Counted from the stretch's first letter, positions 34,567-44,317 are shown. The stretch: 64,000 nucleotides of DNA from JAWPMV01 sp038527215 (GCA_038527215.1 JBCBGC010000001.1:62001-126000), one strand, 5' to 3'. Made by a program: numbers and translations. The notes: generated from the sequence alone by a model not told the origin.

Positions 34567-37014
34567 TTAATTTTCTGTGATGAGCAAAGGTTTGCTGAAT
34601 ACTTGACGACCTTGGGAGACACTCAGCCAGTATATTCCAGTGGCCAATCCCTCAGGCAATCTCAGTTCAAAAGTTTCGGCCTGAGAACCTGACTCAAGCG
34701 AAAGGGTCTGTACCTTTTTTCCTGCAGCATCCAACAATTGCGCCTGCGGATTCCGTTGCGCAGAAAGTTCTCCTGAAAGCTGTACCACGCCTCCGGCAGG
34801 GGCTGGATTCGGAAATACCTCAAAGGCCGCCTCAGCTAATTCATCTTCTACGCTCACATTGAAGGCCTGATCGTCTACGACGTAGGCCAGGTCCCAAAAC
34901 AACTCCGGGATGTCCAATACCACCGCACCGTTTTGGGCAACCACCCCTTCGGAAAGCAAGAGTTGCCCACTCAGGCAGTCATACCATTTGACAAAATAGT
35001 TGCCCGTAACCAAGCCTTTCACAGTCAGGGTAGCCTGGTTGACCGAAGCAGGCGCCCCATTGGTCTTGAGAAATTCGTGGGTGTACTCATTGTTGAGGAT
35101 CCAGCCTGCGGCGGCGGTGCTATCTGCTGCCAGTAAGACGTAGGTATCGGCGGCAGAACCCAGCCCGCTGAGCACATAGGAATTGATGGTAATCCAGTCG
35201 GTGCCCGTATTATCGACCTTGATGACATGTGCCCCTGCCGGAACATTAGCCGTAAAGGTCTGGTTGGTAGAGGCGCTTTGGTCCACCACTTTGGTCCCAT
35301 CTATCCAAATGGCAATCCGGGGAGACTGCCCTTTGCTGCTGCCGGTTTTAACCTGAAAGGTACCCGCACTAGCGTAGTTCACCACAAAGTTGGGCGGACT
35401 CCTGTATTGGGTATTCCAGGAAGAGCCGTAGAGGTAAGTGGATAAGGATGGGCTGGCCGGAATGACCACGCCTTCTGTCGTAACTTCTATGGTATCCTCT
35501 CCGATTACGCCCCAGCCCTGGGTAGGACTGATACTGAGGTCTCCGGAAGTGCCTCCCACGATGGCCTCACCGGGAGACATGTCTTTTTCCATCAGAGGCA
35601 TATTTTTCAGTACTTCTGAGATAGGAGCAAAGTGATAGTAAAGATCTTTGGGATGAATGTAATTATCCCACCACCAGGTCATAGCGGTGCCCATACCGCC
35701 GCCAAAGAGGGCTCCCCACATGGCGTTGTGGAAGTGGATGCCATCTGGATCATCAGCCGCCAGGGCCGCAGAGCCGCCCAACCCAAACTCTCCCGTCAGA
35801 GTAGGTTTATCATAGTCCAACAGATAGTTCCGAACACCTGCTACCAGGGCTCTTTCGATATGGTCGGTATTGATGTAAAAATGCGTTTGGGTGATGTCCA
35901 TGTCTGGATTGGTCCAAACCAGGGGCTCGTTATAATCATGGGCAAAAGAAGTTGTAACGATATGCTGATAGGGGTCAATGGACTTCAGGAAAGTCGCCAT
36001 GTCTTCATGCCAGGTAATCACTTTGTTCTTGTGGGTGGAGTAGTTGTCTGTCCATTCCACCTCATTGAATAGTTCCCAACTCATGATGGCCCGGCTATAA
36101 CCCCAGCGCGCTACGATGTAGCGGTAGCGGTTTTGGGTATGGGCGATGGCGTCGGCATTGGTGAAAAACTCCCAGGTTTGGCTACAAGGCCCGCCGTTAG
36201 CGGTATTATAAGGACTGTCGTTCCAGTTGGGGTTGACCTGCGTAGAGACTGGGCCATGATGCTGTAAAGCCAGCATGATGTAGATGCCCTTTTCCGCGCA
36301 GAAGTCATAGAGCCAATCCTGATAGCGATTGTTCAAGGGCTTGTATTTGCGGAGTCCCTTGAAGCCATTCCACCCATTTTTCCACTCCACGCCTAATCCC
36401 CAGTGGGCATGCCAAAGCCGGAAAAAATTGCCTCCATTGGCAGAGAGTTTACCCAGCCAATCGGAATAGTCGGAAAAAGCATTGCCATTTTGCCAGGCCA
36501 TGTTCTCTCCCACCAGAATGTAAGGGTCTCCATTATCAAACTGCAGGTAGTTGGTGGTGTTGGTTCGGACAAAGCCTTTGTTAACCTCCTTGGTGGGGGC
36601 TACACATTGGAACTGATAGCTGGTAGGATGCACGGTTTCTCCCAGGCTATCTGTGGCGCTAAAACTCAGGGTCCAGGTGCCTACCTCCCAGGGAGCGAAG
36701 CGAATCTGAAAGCCGTTGCCATCTGGCACCAGGGAACCATTGCTATTCAGGATGAATTTTTCCAGAAAAAAGCCATCCACCGGCACTGATTGTCCCCCTG
36801 GACCGCTGAGGGTAGCTTTGATCCAGATCTGGTCATAATCGTAAGGGTTGTCAAAAGCTCCGCTCAGGTCAATCTCAACCTGATACTTTTCGTATTGCTC
36901 GATCACGGAATCGGTGATGCTGACCGAGTTGATGATGGGCTGTGCCCACAGATGGCTTCCCAAACCTGCCCAAAGTAGACAGAGGAGCATCCCTATTTCG
37001 TTTGTTTGATTCAT
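34567..37014 (-). CDS. DUF5060 plus clan GH-A (GH5-like) glycosidase with T9SS domain
   Basis: This 815-residue secreted protein has a signal peptide ending LWAQ and an N-terminal DUF5060 domain (about residues 30-130, with the GTWTLSFSATD motif). A TIM-barrel glycosidase follows, with the likely acid/base Glu318 in WELFNEVEW and nucleophile Glu409 in LTGEFGLGG. A carbohydrate-binding-like beta module comes next (around YLYGSSWNTQYRSPPNFV), and a C-terminal type A T9SS sorting domain ends the protein (from VFPNPAPAGG). It is predicted to be exported and anchored on the cell surface. The placement in the mannan locus suggests a beta-mannan endo-hydrolase or a debranching enzyme, but the substrate is inference. 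It is the last of three minus-strand genes. Confidence 0.75.
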   Translation of the reverse strand: MNQTNEIGMLLCLLWAGLGSHLWAQPIINSVSITDSVIEQYEKYQVEIDLSGAFDNPYDYDQIWIKATLSGPGGQSVPVDGFFLEKFILNSNGSLVPDGNGFQIRFAPWEVGTWTLSFSATDSLGETVHPTSYQFQCVAPTKEVNKGFVRTNTTNYLQFDNGDPYILVGENMAWQNGNAFSDYSDWLGKLSANGGNFFRLWHAHWGLGVEWKNGWNGFKGLRKYKPLNNRYQDWLYDFCAEKGIYIMLALQHHGPVSTQVNPNWNDSPYNTANGGPCSQTWEFFTNADAIAHTQNRYRYIVARWGYSRAIMSWELFNEVEWTDNYSTHKNKVITWHEDMATFLKSIDPYQHIVTTSFAHDYNEPLVWTNPDMDITQTHFYINTDHIERALVAGVRNYLLDYDKPTLTGEFGLGGSAALAADDPDGIHFHNAMWGALFGGGMGTAMTWWWDNYIHPKDLYYHFAPISEVLKNMPLMEKDMSPGEAIVGGTSGDLSISPTQGWGVIGEDTIEVTTEGVVIPASPSLSTYLYGSSWNTQYRSPPNFVVNYASAGTFQVKTGSSKGQSPRIAIWIDGTKVVDQSASTNQTFTANVPAGAHVIKVDNTGTDWITINSYVLSGLGSAADTYVLLAADSTAAAGWILNNEYTHEFLKTNGAPASVNQATLTVKGLVTGNYFVKWYDCLSGQLLLSEGVVAQNGAVVLDIPELFWDLAYVVDDQAFNVSVEDELAEAAFEVFPNPAPAGGVVQLSGELSAQRNPQAQLLDAAGKKVQTLSLESGSQAETFELRLPEGLATGIYWLSVSQGRQVFSKPLLITEN

Positions 37015-37050
37015 GTGTAGATACTGCTTGCGAGAATAGAAGTTAGGATT

Positions 37051-38763
37051 TTACTGAATGAGTATCGGTATGCTGTGTTCGATTTGATTAACAGAAAGGT
37101 GGAGGAAATATACCCCACCTGGATGTGGCTGCAACTGCAGCGGAATTTCGTGTGAACCCGGAGCCAGGGGAATTGCGTCCCAGGTCTGCAAGACTTGCCC
37201 CTGAGCGTTGAAAAGGTGCGCGGAAAGGGAACCGGGCGTAGGACATAAAAGATCCAGTTGTACCTGATCTTTAGCGGGGCTGGGAAACAACCTGACGATC
37301 TGCCAACTAGTTTCCTCCAATTGCTCCCCTTGGCCTTCTACCAACTGGTGTCGTTGATTGGCAGCCAATTGGGTGAAACCTTCTCTTTTTCCGGTCGGCC
37401 AGTGTACCTGCACGTAGTCGGCCATGTCTGCCATTCCCAAACCAAAGTGGAGGTCGGTTTGCGATTGGCCAGCGTAGCCACTTCCCGCGGTGAGTTGGTC
37501 CATTTGGTAGCCATGTCCCTCATAAAAAATCTCCACCCTGGCCCCAATGGCTGATCGGTTACTACTGCTCCCTTCCAGGTGCAGCGCCAGCCAGTTGCCG
37601 CCCTGATGGGTGTTGGCGAAGACTTCATGGCCTTCATTTGGATTGGCAACCATCAGGTCAGGAGCCCCATCTCCATTGAGGTCTCCCCAGGCCCCGCCGA
37701 CGCCTCCTTTGGCACTGGCCACCGGCCCGGGAGTGGACAAGGCTTCAAAGCGCCCGTTTCCCAGGTTTCGAAAGAAGGCATTAGGTTCGGGCGAAAAATG
37801 GGAATCATTGATCACGTAGAGATCTTGCCAACCGTCATTATCCGCATCCAGGAAAAAGGTCCCCCAACCCATGCCTGGATCGCCTACCCCGGCGGTTTCA
37901 TCCATCTGTGTAAAGCCTTGGCCTTGTTCATTGCGGAGCAGAACATTCTCTGCCAGGTCTGTGATATAGACATCCAGCCAACCATCGTGGTCGATGTCAG
38001 CTATATCCACGCCCATGCCATGCAAGCGCAGGTCCGCTTGTAAGGCTGACGCTACATTCTTGAAAGACCCCTTTCCGTCATTTTCATACAGCATACAGGG
38101 TGAAAGGAAGTCATGGGTCAAAAAGGCATCCTGATCGCCGTCTTTGTCATAGTCAAAAAACACACTACCCATGGAAAATGGCCCTCCTGGAACCCCAGCT
38201 TCTTCTGAAATGTCTTCAAACCTCAGGTCTCCCAGATTGCGATACAGACGATTCGGTTCCTGATAGTTGACGACATAAATGTCCAGCCAGCCGTCTCCAT
38301 CCACATCGGCCATGTTTACACTTCTGGGTTCTGACTTATTGTAAATCCCGGATGGGATAGTGATGTCGAGAAAACGAATTTGTCCATTTTCGTCCGGGCC
38401 TTGATTGAGGAAGAGATTGTCCAGGGATTGATAGTTGGCTAGGTATAAATCTGGCCAGCCGTCGTTGTTGATGTCTCCAAATACGGCAGCTCGGCTGGAG
38501 CCAGGATGGTTTACCCAGGCAAGGGGCGCGATGTTGGTAAACTGCCAGGCCCCCAGATTTTCATACAATTGATTTTCTCCTAATCGGGTAAAAGCATAAA
38601 TATCCAGGTCCCCGTCCCGGTCTATATCGGCCAGGGCTATGCCGTGGTTTTTCCATCCGGCATGACGCAAGCCCAGGGAATCTGTTAGGTCTTCGAACCA
38701 GAGCTGACCCCACAAGGCTGGACTTGTAGTGAGGAGAAATAGCAAAGAGGAGAGTAGTTTCAT
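37051..38763 (-). CDS. FG-GAP/ASPIC repeat protein with T9SS domain
   Basis: This protein of about 570 residues starts at ATG 38763 with a signal peptide (MKLLSSLLFLLTTSPALWGQ); an earlier in-frame start would add 15 residues before it. It has many D-x-D-x-D-G-x-x-D repeats (DIDRDGDLDIY, DINNDGWPDLY, DVDGDGWLDIY), which are calcium-binding FG-GAP/VCBS propeller blades, then an ASPIC/UnbV domain (NWLALHLEGSSSNRSAIGAR...) and a T9SS type A tail (LFPSPAKDQVQL). It belongs to the CRTAC1 group. It is presumably a surface-bound protein that binds a polymer or another protein; enzymatic activity is not expected. It sits between the CBM and glycosidase genes of the mannan locus, just after a terminator-like hairpin. 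Confidence 0.8.
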   Translation of the reverse strand: MKLLSSLLFLLTTSPALWGQLWFEDLTDSLGLRHAGWKNHGIALADIDRDGDLDIYAFTRLGENQLYENLGAWQFTNIAPLAWVNHPGSSRAAVFGDINNDGWPDLYLANYQSLDNLFLNQGPDENGQIRFLDITIPSGIYNKSEPRSVNMADVDGDGWLDIYVVNYQEPNRLYRNLGDLRFEDISEEAGVPGGPFSMGSVFFDYDKDGDQDAFLTHDFLSPCMLYENDGKGSFKNVASALQADLRLHGMGVDIADIDHDGWLDVYITDLAENVLLRNEQGQGFTQMDETAGVGDPGMGWGTFFLDADNDGWQDLYVINDSHFSPEPNAFFRNLGNGRFEALSTPGPVASAKGGVGGAWGDLNGDGAPDLMVANPNEGHEVFANTHQGGNWLALHLEGSSSNRSAIGARVEIFYEGHGYQMDQLTAGSGYAGQSQTDLHFGLGMADMADYVQVHWPTGKREGFTQLAANQRHQLVEGQGEQLEETSWQIVRLFPSPAKDQVQLDLLCPTPGSLSAHLFNAQGQVLQTWDAIPLAPGSHEIPLQLQPHPGGVYFLHLSVNQIEHSIPILIQ

Positions 38764-38768
38764 AAGAG

Positions 38769-38814
38769 AAAAAAAGGGGGCAGCTTGGTGATATGACATC
38801 CTCCTCACTGCCCC
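38769..38814 (-). terminator. terminator-like hairpin abutting the FG-GAP start codon
   Basis: On the minus strand GGGGCAG (38814-38808) pairs with CTGCCCC (38783-38777), a 7-bp G/C stem with a 24-base loop, followed by seven T residues to about 38769. The ATG of the FG-GAP gene comes 5 bases later. It may terminate the CBM gene or attenuate the downstream genes. Confidence 0.7.
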
Positions 38815-38913
38815 TGAACATATGTGGCTGCGTCAGTTCATTACGGAACAATTACCCTCAAACCAGTAATAAGTGAACGACAGCCGTTTTCAAGAACCTT
38901 AACCAACTGATTC

Positions 38914-40830
38914 TTATTGTACCTGAAGTTTCAGGAATTTAGCGGCCCCTTCATGCTCGATAAAGAGCAGATAAAGACCAGCTTTGAGATTATTTGTACC
39001 AATTTGTTGCGTCTGAACACCTTGACGGATATCCAGGGTTTGGGTCCAGATGGTTCTGCCCACGACATCTACCAGGCGCATCTGCGCGCCTTCCATAAAG
39101 CGCTCGGATACAATATCGAGATTTACATCGAATCCACGAGTCGCTGGGTTAGGATAAAGATTAAAACTCAGTCCCAGGTCTTCCAGCTGATCAATAGCAG
39201 TAGAAGTGGTAGAGTCAGCCAGACAAAGCTGTACATCGTCATACCAGACACTGTAGGCACTGGTAAAGCTGGTCCAACGTGTGTTTTTGAATTCCAGGAA
39301 GGCATTGGTCCAGGTTCCGTCGGCGGTGAAGGTGTGATTGAAGTTCAACCAGTCATTAGAAGTCACCCGGAAATTGACGAAAGTCTGTGCCTCCCAGTCG
39401 GTATCCCGAACTACGCGTGCCAGAATGTCAACGGTATCCCCCTGCGGTACGTCGGAACGCAGCCACATGGTCATGGTGTATTCTTTGCCGTCTTCTACGG
39501 TTACCCGATCTCCAAAGCGGTGGTGGAATTCTGCGGTATTATTATCGGCAAACACGTCGATTCGGGCTGAATTTACGCCGGAGTAGGGGAGGATGGGGTC
39601 CAGGTTAATGGTCGCCAATTCTTCAGAATCACTGCCATCCCAGATATCCCAGCCCGTCACATCATTCGGAGATTCAAAGCCATCGTTGCCAGGGGCCAGG
39701 TTGACCAGACAACTGGTAGTCAACGAGTCGGATCCGTAAACAGGAGGCTGTGGTTCTCCTCCTCCGCCCCCACCGGGGTCTTCTTCGGTAGGACAAATAG
39801 ATACTTCATCCAACCATACATCATAGGGCTGAAAACCTGCGTTGAAGACTTTGATTTCCAGGTGTACATCCGCCCGGTCTTTATCGGCGGTAAATACATG
39901 AGATACTTCCGTCCATACGGTATCCAGGAGCAGGTCTGCGTTGCCAATGGTGGTCCATCCATCGTTCTCGTCTTTTACCCAAACAGAAACGGTGGTATTG
40001 GGCACAGAACTTTTGCCCCAAAGCGAAATCTTATAATTCTGGGAATCTGCAATGGCGGCGGTCTGAGGACGGCTGTTGTATTCTCCCGGTCCGGAAATAC
40101 TGTCAGAAGGAAGCAACACACGGATCATAGCGCTGCTGTCTCCGAGATAAGCCTCTCCACTGGTCACGAATTCATAGGCAGTCGGATTATTGGAGTGCCA
40201 GTTCCACCAGTCGGTGTTTACGCCGCTTTCGAAGCCCGGATTGGTGATCAGGTTTTCGTCGCAGGTATTGGTCAGGACGACAGACTCACACATGCCAATG
40301 CTGTCCAGCAGGACATCGTAAGGACTTTGGAAGGTGGCATTATAAACCTGAAATTCCAGGTGTACGTCTCCCCGATCAGAGTCAGCCTGATAAACCACGC
40401 TGTACATGGCCCAAACGGTATCAATCAGCACCGTTTGATTGGTAACCGTAAACCAGGAGTCGTTTTCGTCCTTGACGTTTACCCGTACTTCGGTTGCGGC
40501 ACGGGTACTCTTGCCGGCAAAGGTGATTTCATAAAACTTACCCCCGGTAACGGGAATGGTTTGGGGACGACAGTTATACTCAGCTGCTCCCCCAGCAATG
40601 CTGTCTGCCGGTTTCAAAATGCTGATCATAGCACTGCTGTCTCCCGTGAAGGCGTCGGTGCTTAAGGAGAAGGCAGCGGATGCCTGGTCTCCCCCGTGCC
40701 AGGTCCACCAGTCGGTCAACCCTTCTTCAAAGCCTCCATTGTTGATCAGGGTATCAGGACACTGGGCATATAGGCCAGTTCCAGCTACCATCAACACGAG
40801 GCTGAATAGTAATGAGGCTACATTTTTCAT
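38914..40830 (-). CDS. triple CBM4/9-like carbohydrate-binding protein with T9SS domain
   Basis: This 638-residue protein has a signal peptide (MKNVASLLFSLVLMVAGTGLYAQ) followed by three jelly-roll modules of about 160 residues. Each has the pattern 'N-G/P-G-F-E-x-G...W-x-W-H/D-x...A-x-I', as in the CBM4/9/16 clan. The modules are followed by a Gly/Pro linker (between modules 2 and 3) and a C-terminal T9SS sorting domain (LYPNPATRGFDVNL). No catalytic domain is present. It is predicted to be displayed on the surface and to bind polysaccharide, plausibly mannan given the neighbours. Copies 1 and 2 are similar enough in sequence to suggest recent duplication. It is first of the minus-strand trio, divergent from susC. 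Confidence 0.8.
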   Translation of the reverse strand: MKNVASLLFSLVLMVAGTGLYAQCPDTLINNGGFEEGLTDWWTWHGGDQASAAFSLSTDAFTGDSSAMISILKPADSIAGGAAEYNCRPQTIPVTGGKFYEITFAGKSTRAATEVRVNVKDENDSWFTVTNQTVLIDTVWAMYSVVYQADSDRGDVHLEFQVYNATFQSPYDVLLDSIGMCESVVLTNTCDENLITNPGFESGVNTDWWNWHSNNPTAYEFVTSGEAYLGDSSAMIRVLLPSDSISGPGEYNSRPQTAAIADSQNYKISLWGKSSVPNTTVSVWVKDENDGWTTIGNADLLLDTVWTEVSHVFTADKDRADVHLEIKVFNAGFQPYDVWLDEVSICPTEEDPGGGGGGEPQPPVYGSDSLTTSCLVNLAPGNDGFESPNDVTGWDIWDGSDSEELATINLDPILPYSGVNSARIDVFADNNTAEFHHRFGDRVTVEDGKEYTMTMWLRSDVPQGDTVDILARVVRDTDWEAQTFVNFRVTSNDWLNFNHTFTADGTWTNAFLEFKNTRWTSFTSAYSVWYDDVQLCLADSTTSTAIDQLEDLGLSFNLYPNPATRGFDVNLDIVSERFMEGAQMRLVDVVGRTIWTQTLDIRQGVQTQQIGTNNLKAGLYLLFIEHEGAAKFLKLQVQ

Positions 40831-40923
40831 AGTCCAATTAGAATAAGGTTAGGTATATAGGAATCGGTATATTTTGTATCACCCAAGGTAGCAGCTATCC
40901 TTAGGAGGGAAGGGAGGCTTTTA

Positions 40924-40996
40924 TTACAAATGCAGGGGGTATTTGTAACATGGAAAATGCGAACCGATTCCCCACCCCTGTAACAAATACCCCCCC
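40924..40996. promoter_or_regulatory. candidate HTCS operator between CBM and susC genes
   Basis: TTACAAAT (40924-40931) and ATTTGTAA (40941-40948) are perfect 8-bp inverted arms. The overlapping GGGGGTATTTGT (40935-40946) is repeated in inverted form as ACAAATACCCCC (40983-40994), 36 bases away. The second copy ends just before a -7-like TCTTTG at 40997-41002, and no TTG is found at -33, as expected of an activator-dependent promoter. The site could serve both divergent transcripts. Confidence 0.5.
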
Positions 40997-41098
40997 TCTT
41001 TGCACAATTCTCCTCCCTGCCGTGCGGATTTTAATCGGGAACTTGAAGCAGAATTTCAAGGAATAATTTTCAACCGCTCAACCGAACAGGACAGGCAG

Positions 41099-44000
41099 AT
41101 GAAACAAGCAGCATTTTACCCAACAATCCGCCATTTATTACTCTCGCTACTCCTACTACCTGGGAGCTTGTTGATGGCGCAACAAATTGATGTCAAGGGC
41201 CGGGTTCTCGATGAGGACGGGCAAGCACCGCTGATCGGCGCTACTGTGGCTGTCGATGGGACTAACCAGGGCGCCCTTACCAATGAAGAGGGAGCCTTTC
41301 AATTAAAGGCCAGCCTTAACAGTACCCTGGTCATTTCTTATTTTGGCTACGAGACTTCTCGGATTGTCCTGACCAATGCTGACCCCTTGGTCATACGACT
41401 GCAACCCGGGGTCTCTTCCTTAGACGAAGTAGTGGTGATTGGCTATGGGACAGCCCGAAAGTCGGATTTGACCGGATCTGTTTCTTCCATCAAATCAGAA
41501 GAACTGGCCAAAACCACCATTACCAGCTTGGAGCAAGGCATCCAGGGGCGGGTAGCGGGGGTGAATGTCACCCAGGGAGACGCAGCCCCAGGGGCCGGCA
41601 TCAGCATTGAGATACGAGGCACGAATTCCATTTTGGGAGGCAATGCCCCGCTCTATGTGATTGATGGCATTCCCGTCACCAATCCCCAGGCCAGCCGAGG
41701 CAACCTGGGCGCTTCTGAGCCAAATAACCAAATCGTTTCCAACACCAATATTCTGGCTACGCTTTCTCCTTCTGATATAGAGAGCATTGAAATCCTCAAA
41801 GATGCTTCTGCCACCGCCATCTATGGTTCCCGAGGAGCTAATGGGGTGGTGATGATCACCACTAAGCGCGGCGCAGCAGGCAAGGGACGCGTAACCTTTA
41901 ACGCTTCTTACGGACAGTCTCAGGTAATCCGCCAGATCGAGATGCTCAATGCCGCGGAATTCATGGACTATCAAAACCGGGCCTACGAAAATGCCGGGCT
42001 ACCAGTGCAGTCCTGGCCCTGGGCCCCTGACACCATGCAGAATCCCGGCAAGGCAACCATCGGAGAAGTCTTGGCCTTAGGAGATGGGGCCTACGTCAAC
42101 TGGCAGGATGAGGTCTACCAGCAAGCCACGGTCAAGGATTATCAGATTGGCTTTAGTGGAGGAGATGCCAAAGGAAGCTATTCTATCCTCGCCAATTTCC
42201 TGGACCAAAGTGGCGTCATTAAAGGCTCCGGTTTTCAGCGAGGAGGCCTGCGGACCAACCTGGCCTATGAGGTCAATGATCGTATTCGCATCACCGGCAA
42301 TCTGGCCATTACCCGCTCACAAAACAGCCTGGTCCGGACTTCTACCAACACCACCCAAAGAGCGGGAGGAATTGTCCGCTCCGTACTCAATTATACGCCC
42401 ATCAGAAGGGTCGAGAGATTGCCTTCGGGAGAAGTCGTCCTGGTAGAAAACCTAACGGATGATCCGCGTCTGGAAGATCCAACCTACTTCCAGTTGTACG
42501 GTGCTAATCCTACCCGCTATACCGATGAGGTTACGGAGCAGCACAATTTCAGCCGGGTGATCGGCGGCCTCAATGCTTCGGTCAAACTGTTTGAAGGGCT
42601 GTCGGCGGATGTGCGCCTGGCTACCAACTATGTGGACCGAAAAAACAACACTTATTATCCCCGCACCGTAGCCGAAGGCAATGGCCTGAATGGCTTAGCG
42701 GTAGTTTCCAGTAATGAGTTCACAAATCTGATCAATGAAAACCTCCTGCGGTACAAAAAGACCATGGGCATCCATCGGGTGGAGGCCCTGGCAGGATTTA
42801 CCTATGAGGTCAACCGCGATTATTGGATCAATAATGAGGCGCGGAATTTTCCCGATGACAAGCTTGGGTATTTTGCCCTGCAAACCGGCCTTTCCCACGT
42901 CCCTACCCGCACCAACCACGCTAAATGGGAATTGGCCTCCTGGCTCGGCAGGGTCAACTATGTGCTCAAGGACCGCTATATGCTGACCGGAACCTTCCGC
43001 AGGGATGGCTCTTCCAAATTTGCCGCCAACAATAAGTGGGCACCCTTCTTCTCTTTTGCGGGTGCCTGGCGTATCAGCGAAGAAACTGCGATCAAGCAGA
43101 TCAAGGCGATTACGAACTTGAAACTCCGCCTGAGTTATGGCCAGTCTGGAAACCAGGCTATCGGGCCTTATCAATCCCTGTCTTCGATCGACGGGGTGAC
43201 CACCTCTTTCAATAATCAGTTAGTGCCAGCGGTGGTCGAAGGAAGATTGGAAAACAACAATCTGCGCTGGGAAACCACCACCCAGGTCAATGCCGGTTTA
43301 GACCTCGACCTCTGGCAAGGCCGCCTCTTCAGTACCATCAATGTCTACCAAAAGGACACCGAAGACCTCTTGCAGCAAATTACCCTGGCCCCTTCCACTG
43401 GCTTTACTTCGGCTTTGGTGAATGCCGGCTCGGTCCAAAACCGGGGCTTTGAATTGGAACTAGGCGGCTATCCCCTGCCTTTGGGAGGAGATTTTCGCTG
43501 GCTGGTGAGCGGGAACTTTTCCATCAATCGCAATGAGATTACCAACCTTGGTAATGTGGAAGAACAATTTGCCGGTAGGCTGGGAGCTGGAGAAGGCCTG
43601 ACGGTTTTCCCATTTATCCAAAAAGTGGGCGTACCCATTGGCGCCATTTACGGCTATAAAGAGGCGGGCATTTTTCAGACAGAAGAGGAAGTGGAGGCTT
43701 ACAAAAGCGTACAAGCCAACGCCGCCCTGGGGCAAATTAAATACGAAGATGTGAATGACGATGGCACCATCAATGATCAGGATCAGACCCTGATTGGTGA
43801 TGCCAACCCTGATTATATCTGGGGCTTGTCCAACACCTTCTCCTGGAAAGGCCTGGATGTGAGTTTTCTGCTACAAAGTGTAGTCGGTGCCGACATCATC
43901 AACACCCTGAACATCCGCTTCCATACCCTGGACGGAAGAAGAAATGTCCCCAGACATATCTATGAAGGTGGCTGGGACGGAGAAGGCAGCAACAACTTCT

Positions 44001-44296
44001 ATCGGCAGATCAACCTCAACAACGGGACCACCCGCTTTTCCGATCGCTACCTGGAAGACGGAAGCTACCTACGCCTCAAAAATCTCCAAATCGGCTATCA
44101 GATTCCTGCTCAGGGAATCAGTTGGCTGGAATCTGCCCGGGTGTACGTGAACGCCATCAACCTATGGACCATGACGGACTACACAGGCTATGATCCGGAA
44201 GTGAGTGCTTTTGGGGGAGGCGCCATGAAAGGCGTTGATCTGGGGAACTATCCTCAGGCCCGGACCATTGTAGGCGGGGTTAACCTGGTTTTTTAA
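41099..44296 (+). CDS. susC: SusC-like TonB-dependent outer-membrane transporter
   Basis: This protein of about 1065 residues starts at ATG 41099, where a signal peptide (MKQAAFYPTIRHLLLSLLLL... ending LMAQ) begins; the longer frame was rejected for lack of a signal. It has a carboxypeptidase-D-like domain (VKGRVLDEDGQAPLIGATVA, about residues 25-110), a TonB-box region VVVIGYGT, a plug domain with SIEILKDASATAIYGSRGANG, and a long C-terminal beta-barrel ending VNLVF. It imports oligosaccharides across the outer membrane using energy from TonB. It is the first gene of the six-gene mannan operon and is followed by susD after 21 bases. Confidence 0.92.
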   Translation: MKQAAFYPTIRHLLLSLLLLPGSLLMAQQIDVKGRVLDEDGQAPLIGATVAVDGTNQGALTNEEGAFQLKASLNSTLVISYFGYETSRIVLTNADPLVIRLQPGVSSLDEVVVIGYGTARKSDLTGSVSSIKSEELAKTTITSLEQGIQGRVAGVNVTQGDAAPGAGISIEIRGTNSILGGNAPLYVIDGIPVTNPQASRGNLGASEPNNQIVSNTNILATLSPSDIESIEILKDASATAIYGSRGANGVVMITTKRGAAGKGRVTFNASYGQSQVIRQIEMLNAAEFMDYQNRAYENAGLPVQSWPWAPDTMQNPGKATIGEVLALGDGAYVNWQDEVYQQATVKDYQIGFSGGDAKGSYSILANFLDQSGVIKGSGFQRGGLRTNLAYEVNDRIRITGNLAITRSQNSLVRTSTNTTQRAGGIVRSVLNYTPIRRVERLPSGEVVLVENLTDDPRLEDPTYFQLYGANPTRYTDEVTEQHNFSRVIGGLNASVKLFEGLSADVRLATNYVDRKNNTYYPRTVAEGNGLNGLAVVSSNEFTNLINENLLRYKKTMGIHRVEALAGFTYEVNRDYWINNEARNFPDDKLGYFALQTGLSHVPTRTNHAKWELASWLGRVNYVLKDRYMLTGTFRRDGSSKFAANNKWAPFFSFAGAWRISEETAIKQIKAITNLKLRLSYGQSGNQAIGPYQSLSSIDGVTTSFNNQLVPAVVEGRLENNNLRWETTTQVNAGLDLDLWQGRLFSTINVYQKDTEDLLQQITLAPSTGFTSALVNAGSVQNRGFELELGGYPLPLGGDFRWLVSGNFSINRNEITNLGNVEEQFAGRLGAGEGLTVFPFIQKVGVPIGAIYGYKEAGIFQTEEEVEAYKSVQANAALGQIKYEDVNDDGTINDQDQTLIGDANPDYIWGLSNTFSWKGLDVSFLLQSVVGADIINTLNIRFHTLDGRRNVPRHIYEGGWDGEGSNNFYRQINLNNGTTRFSDRYLEDGSYLRLKNLQIGYQIPAQGISWLESARVYVNAINLWTMTDYTGYDPEVSAFGGGAMKGVDLGNYPQARTIVGGVNLVF

Positions 44297-44317
44297 TTCA
44301 CAAACAAGCGATTACTC

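Noticed and set aside
39862..40665. 267-codon plus-strand open frame
   Set aside because: It is antisense to the triple CBM protein, with no recognisable motifs and no start context.
41000..41098. alternative start of susC upstream of 41099
   Set aside because: The extra 33 residues start from a non-ATG codon, overlap the promoter region and would hide the signal peptide.
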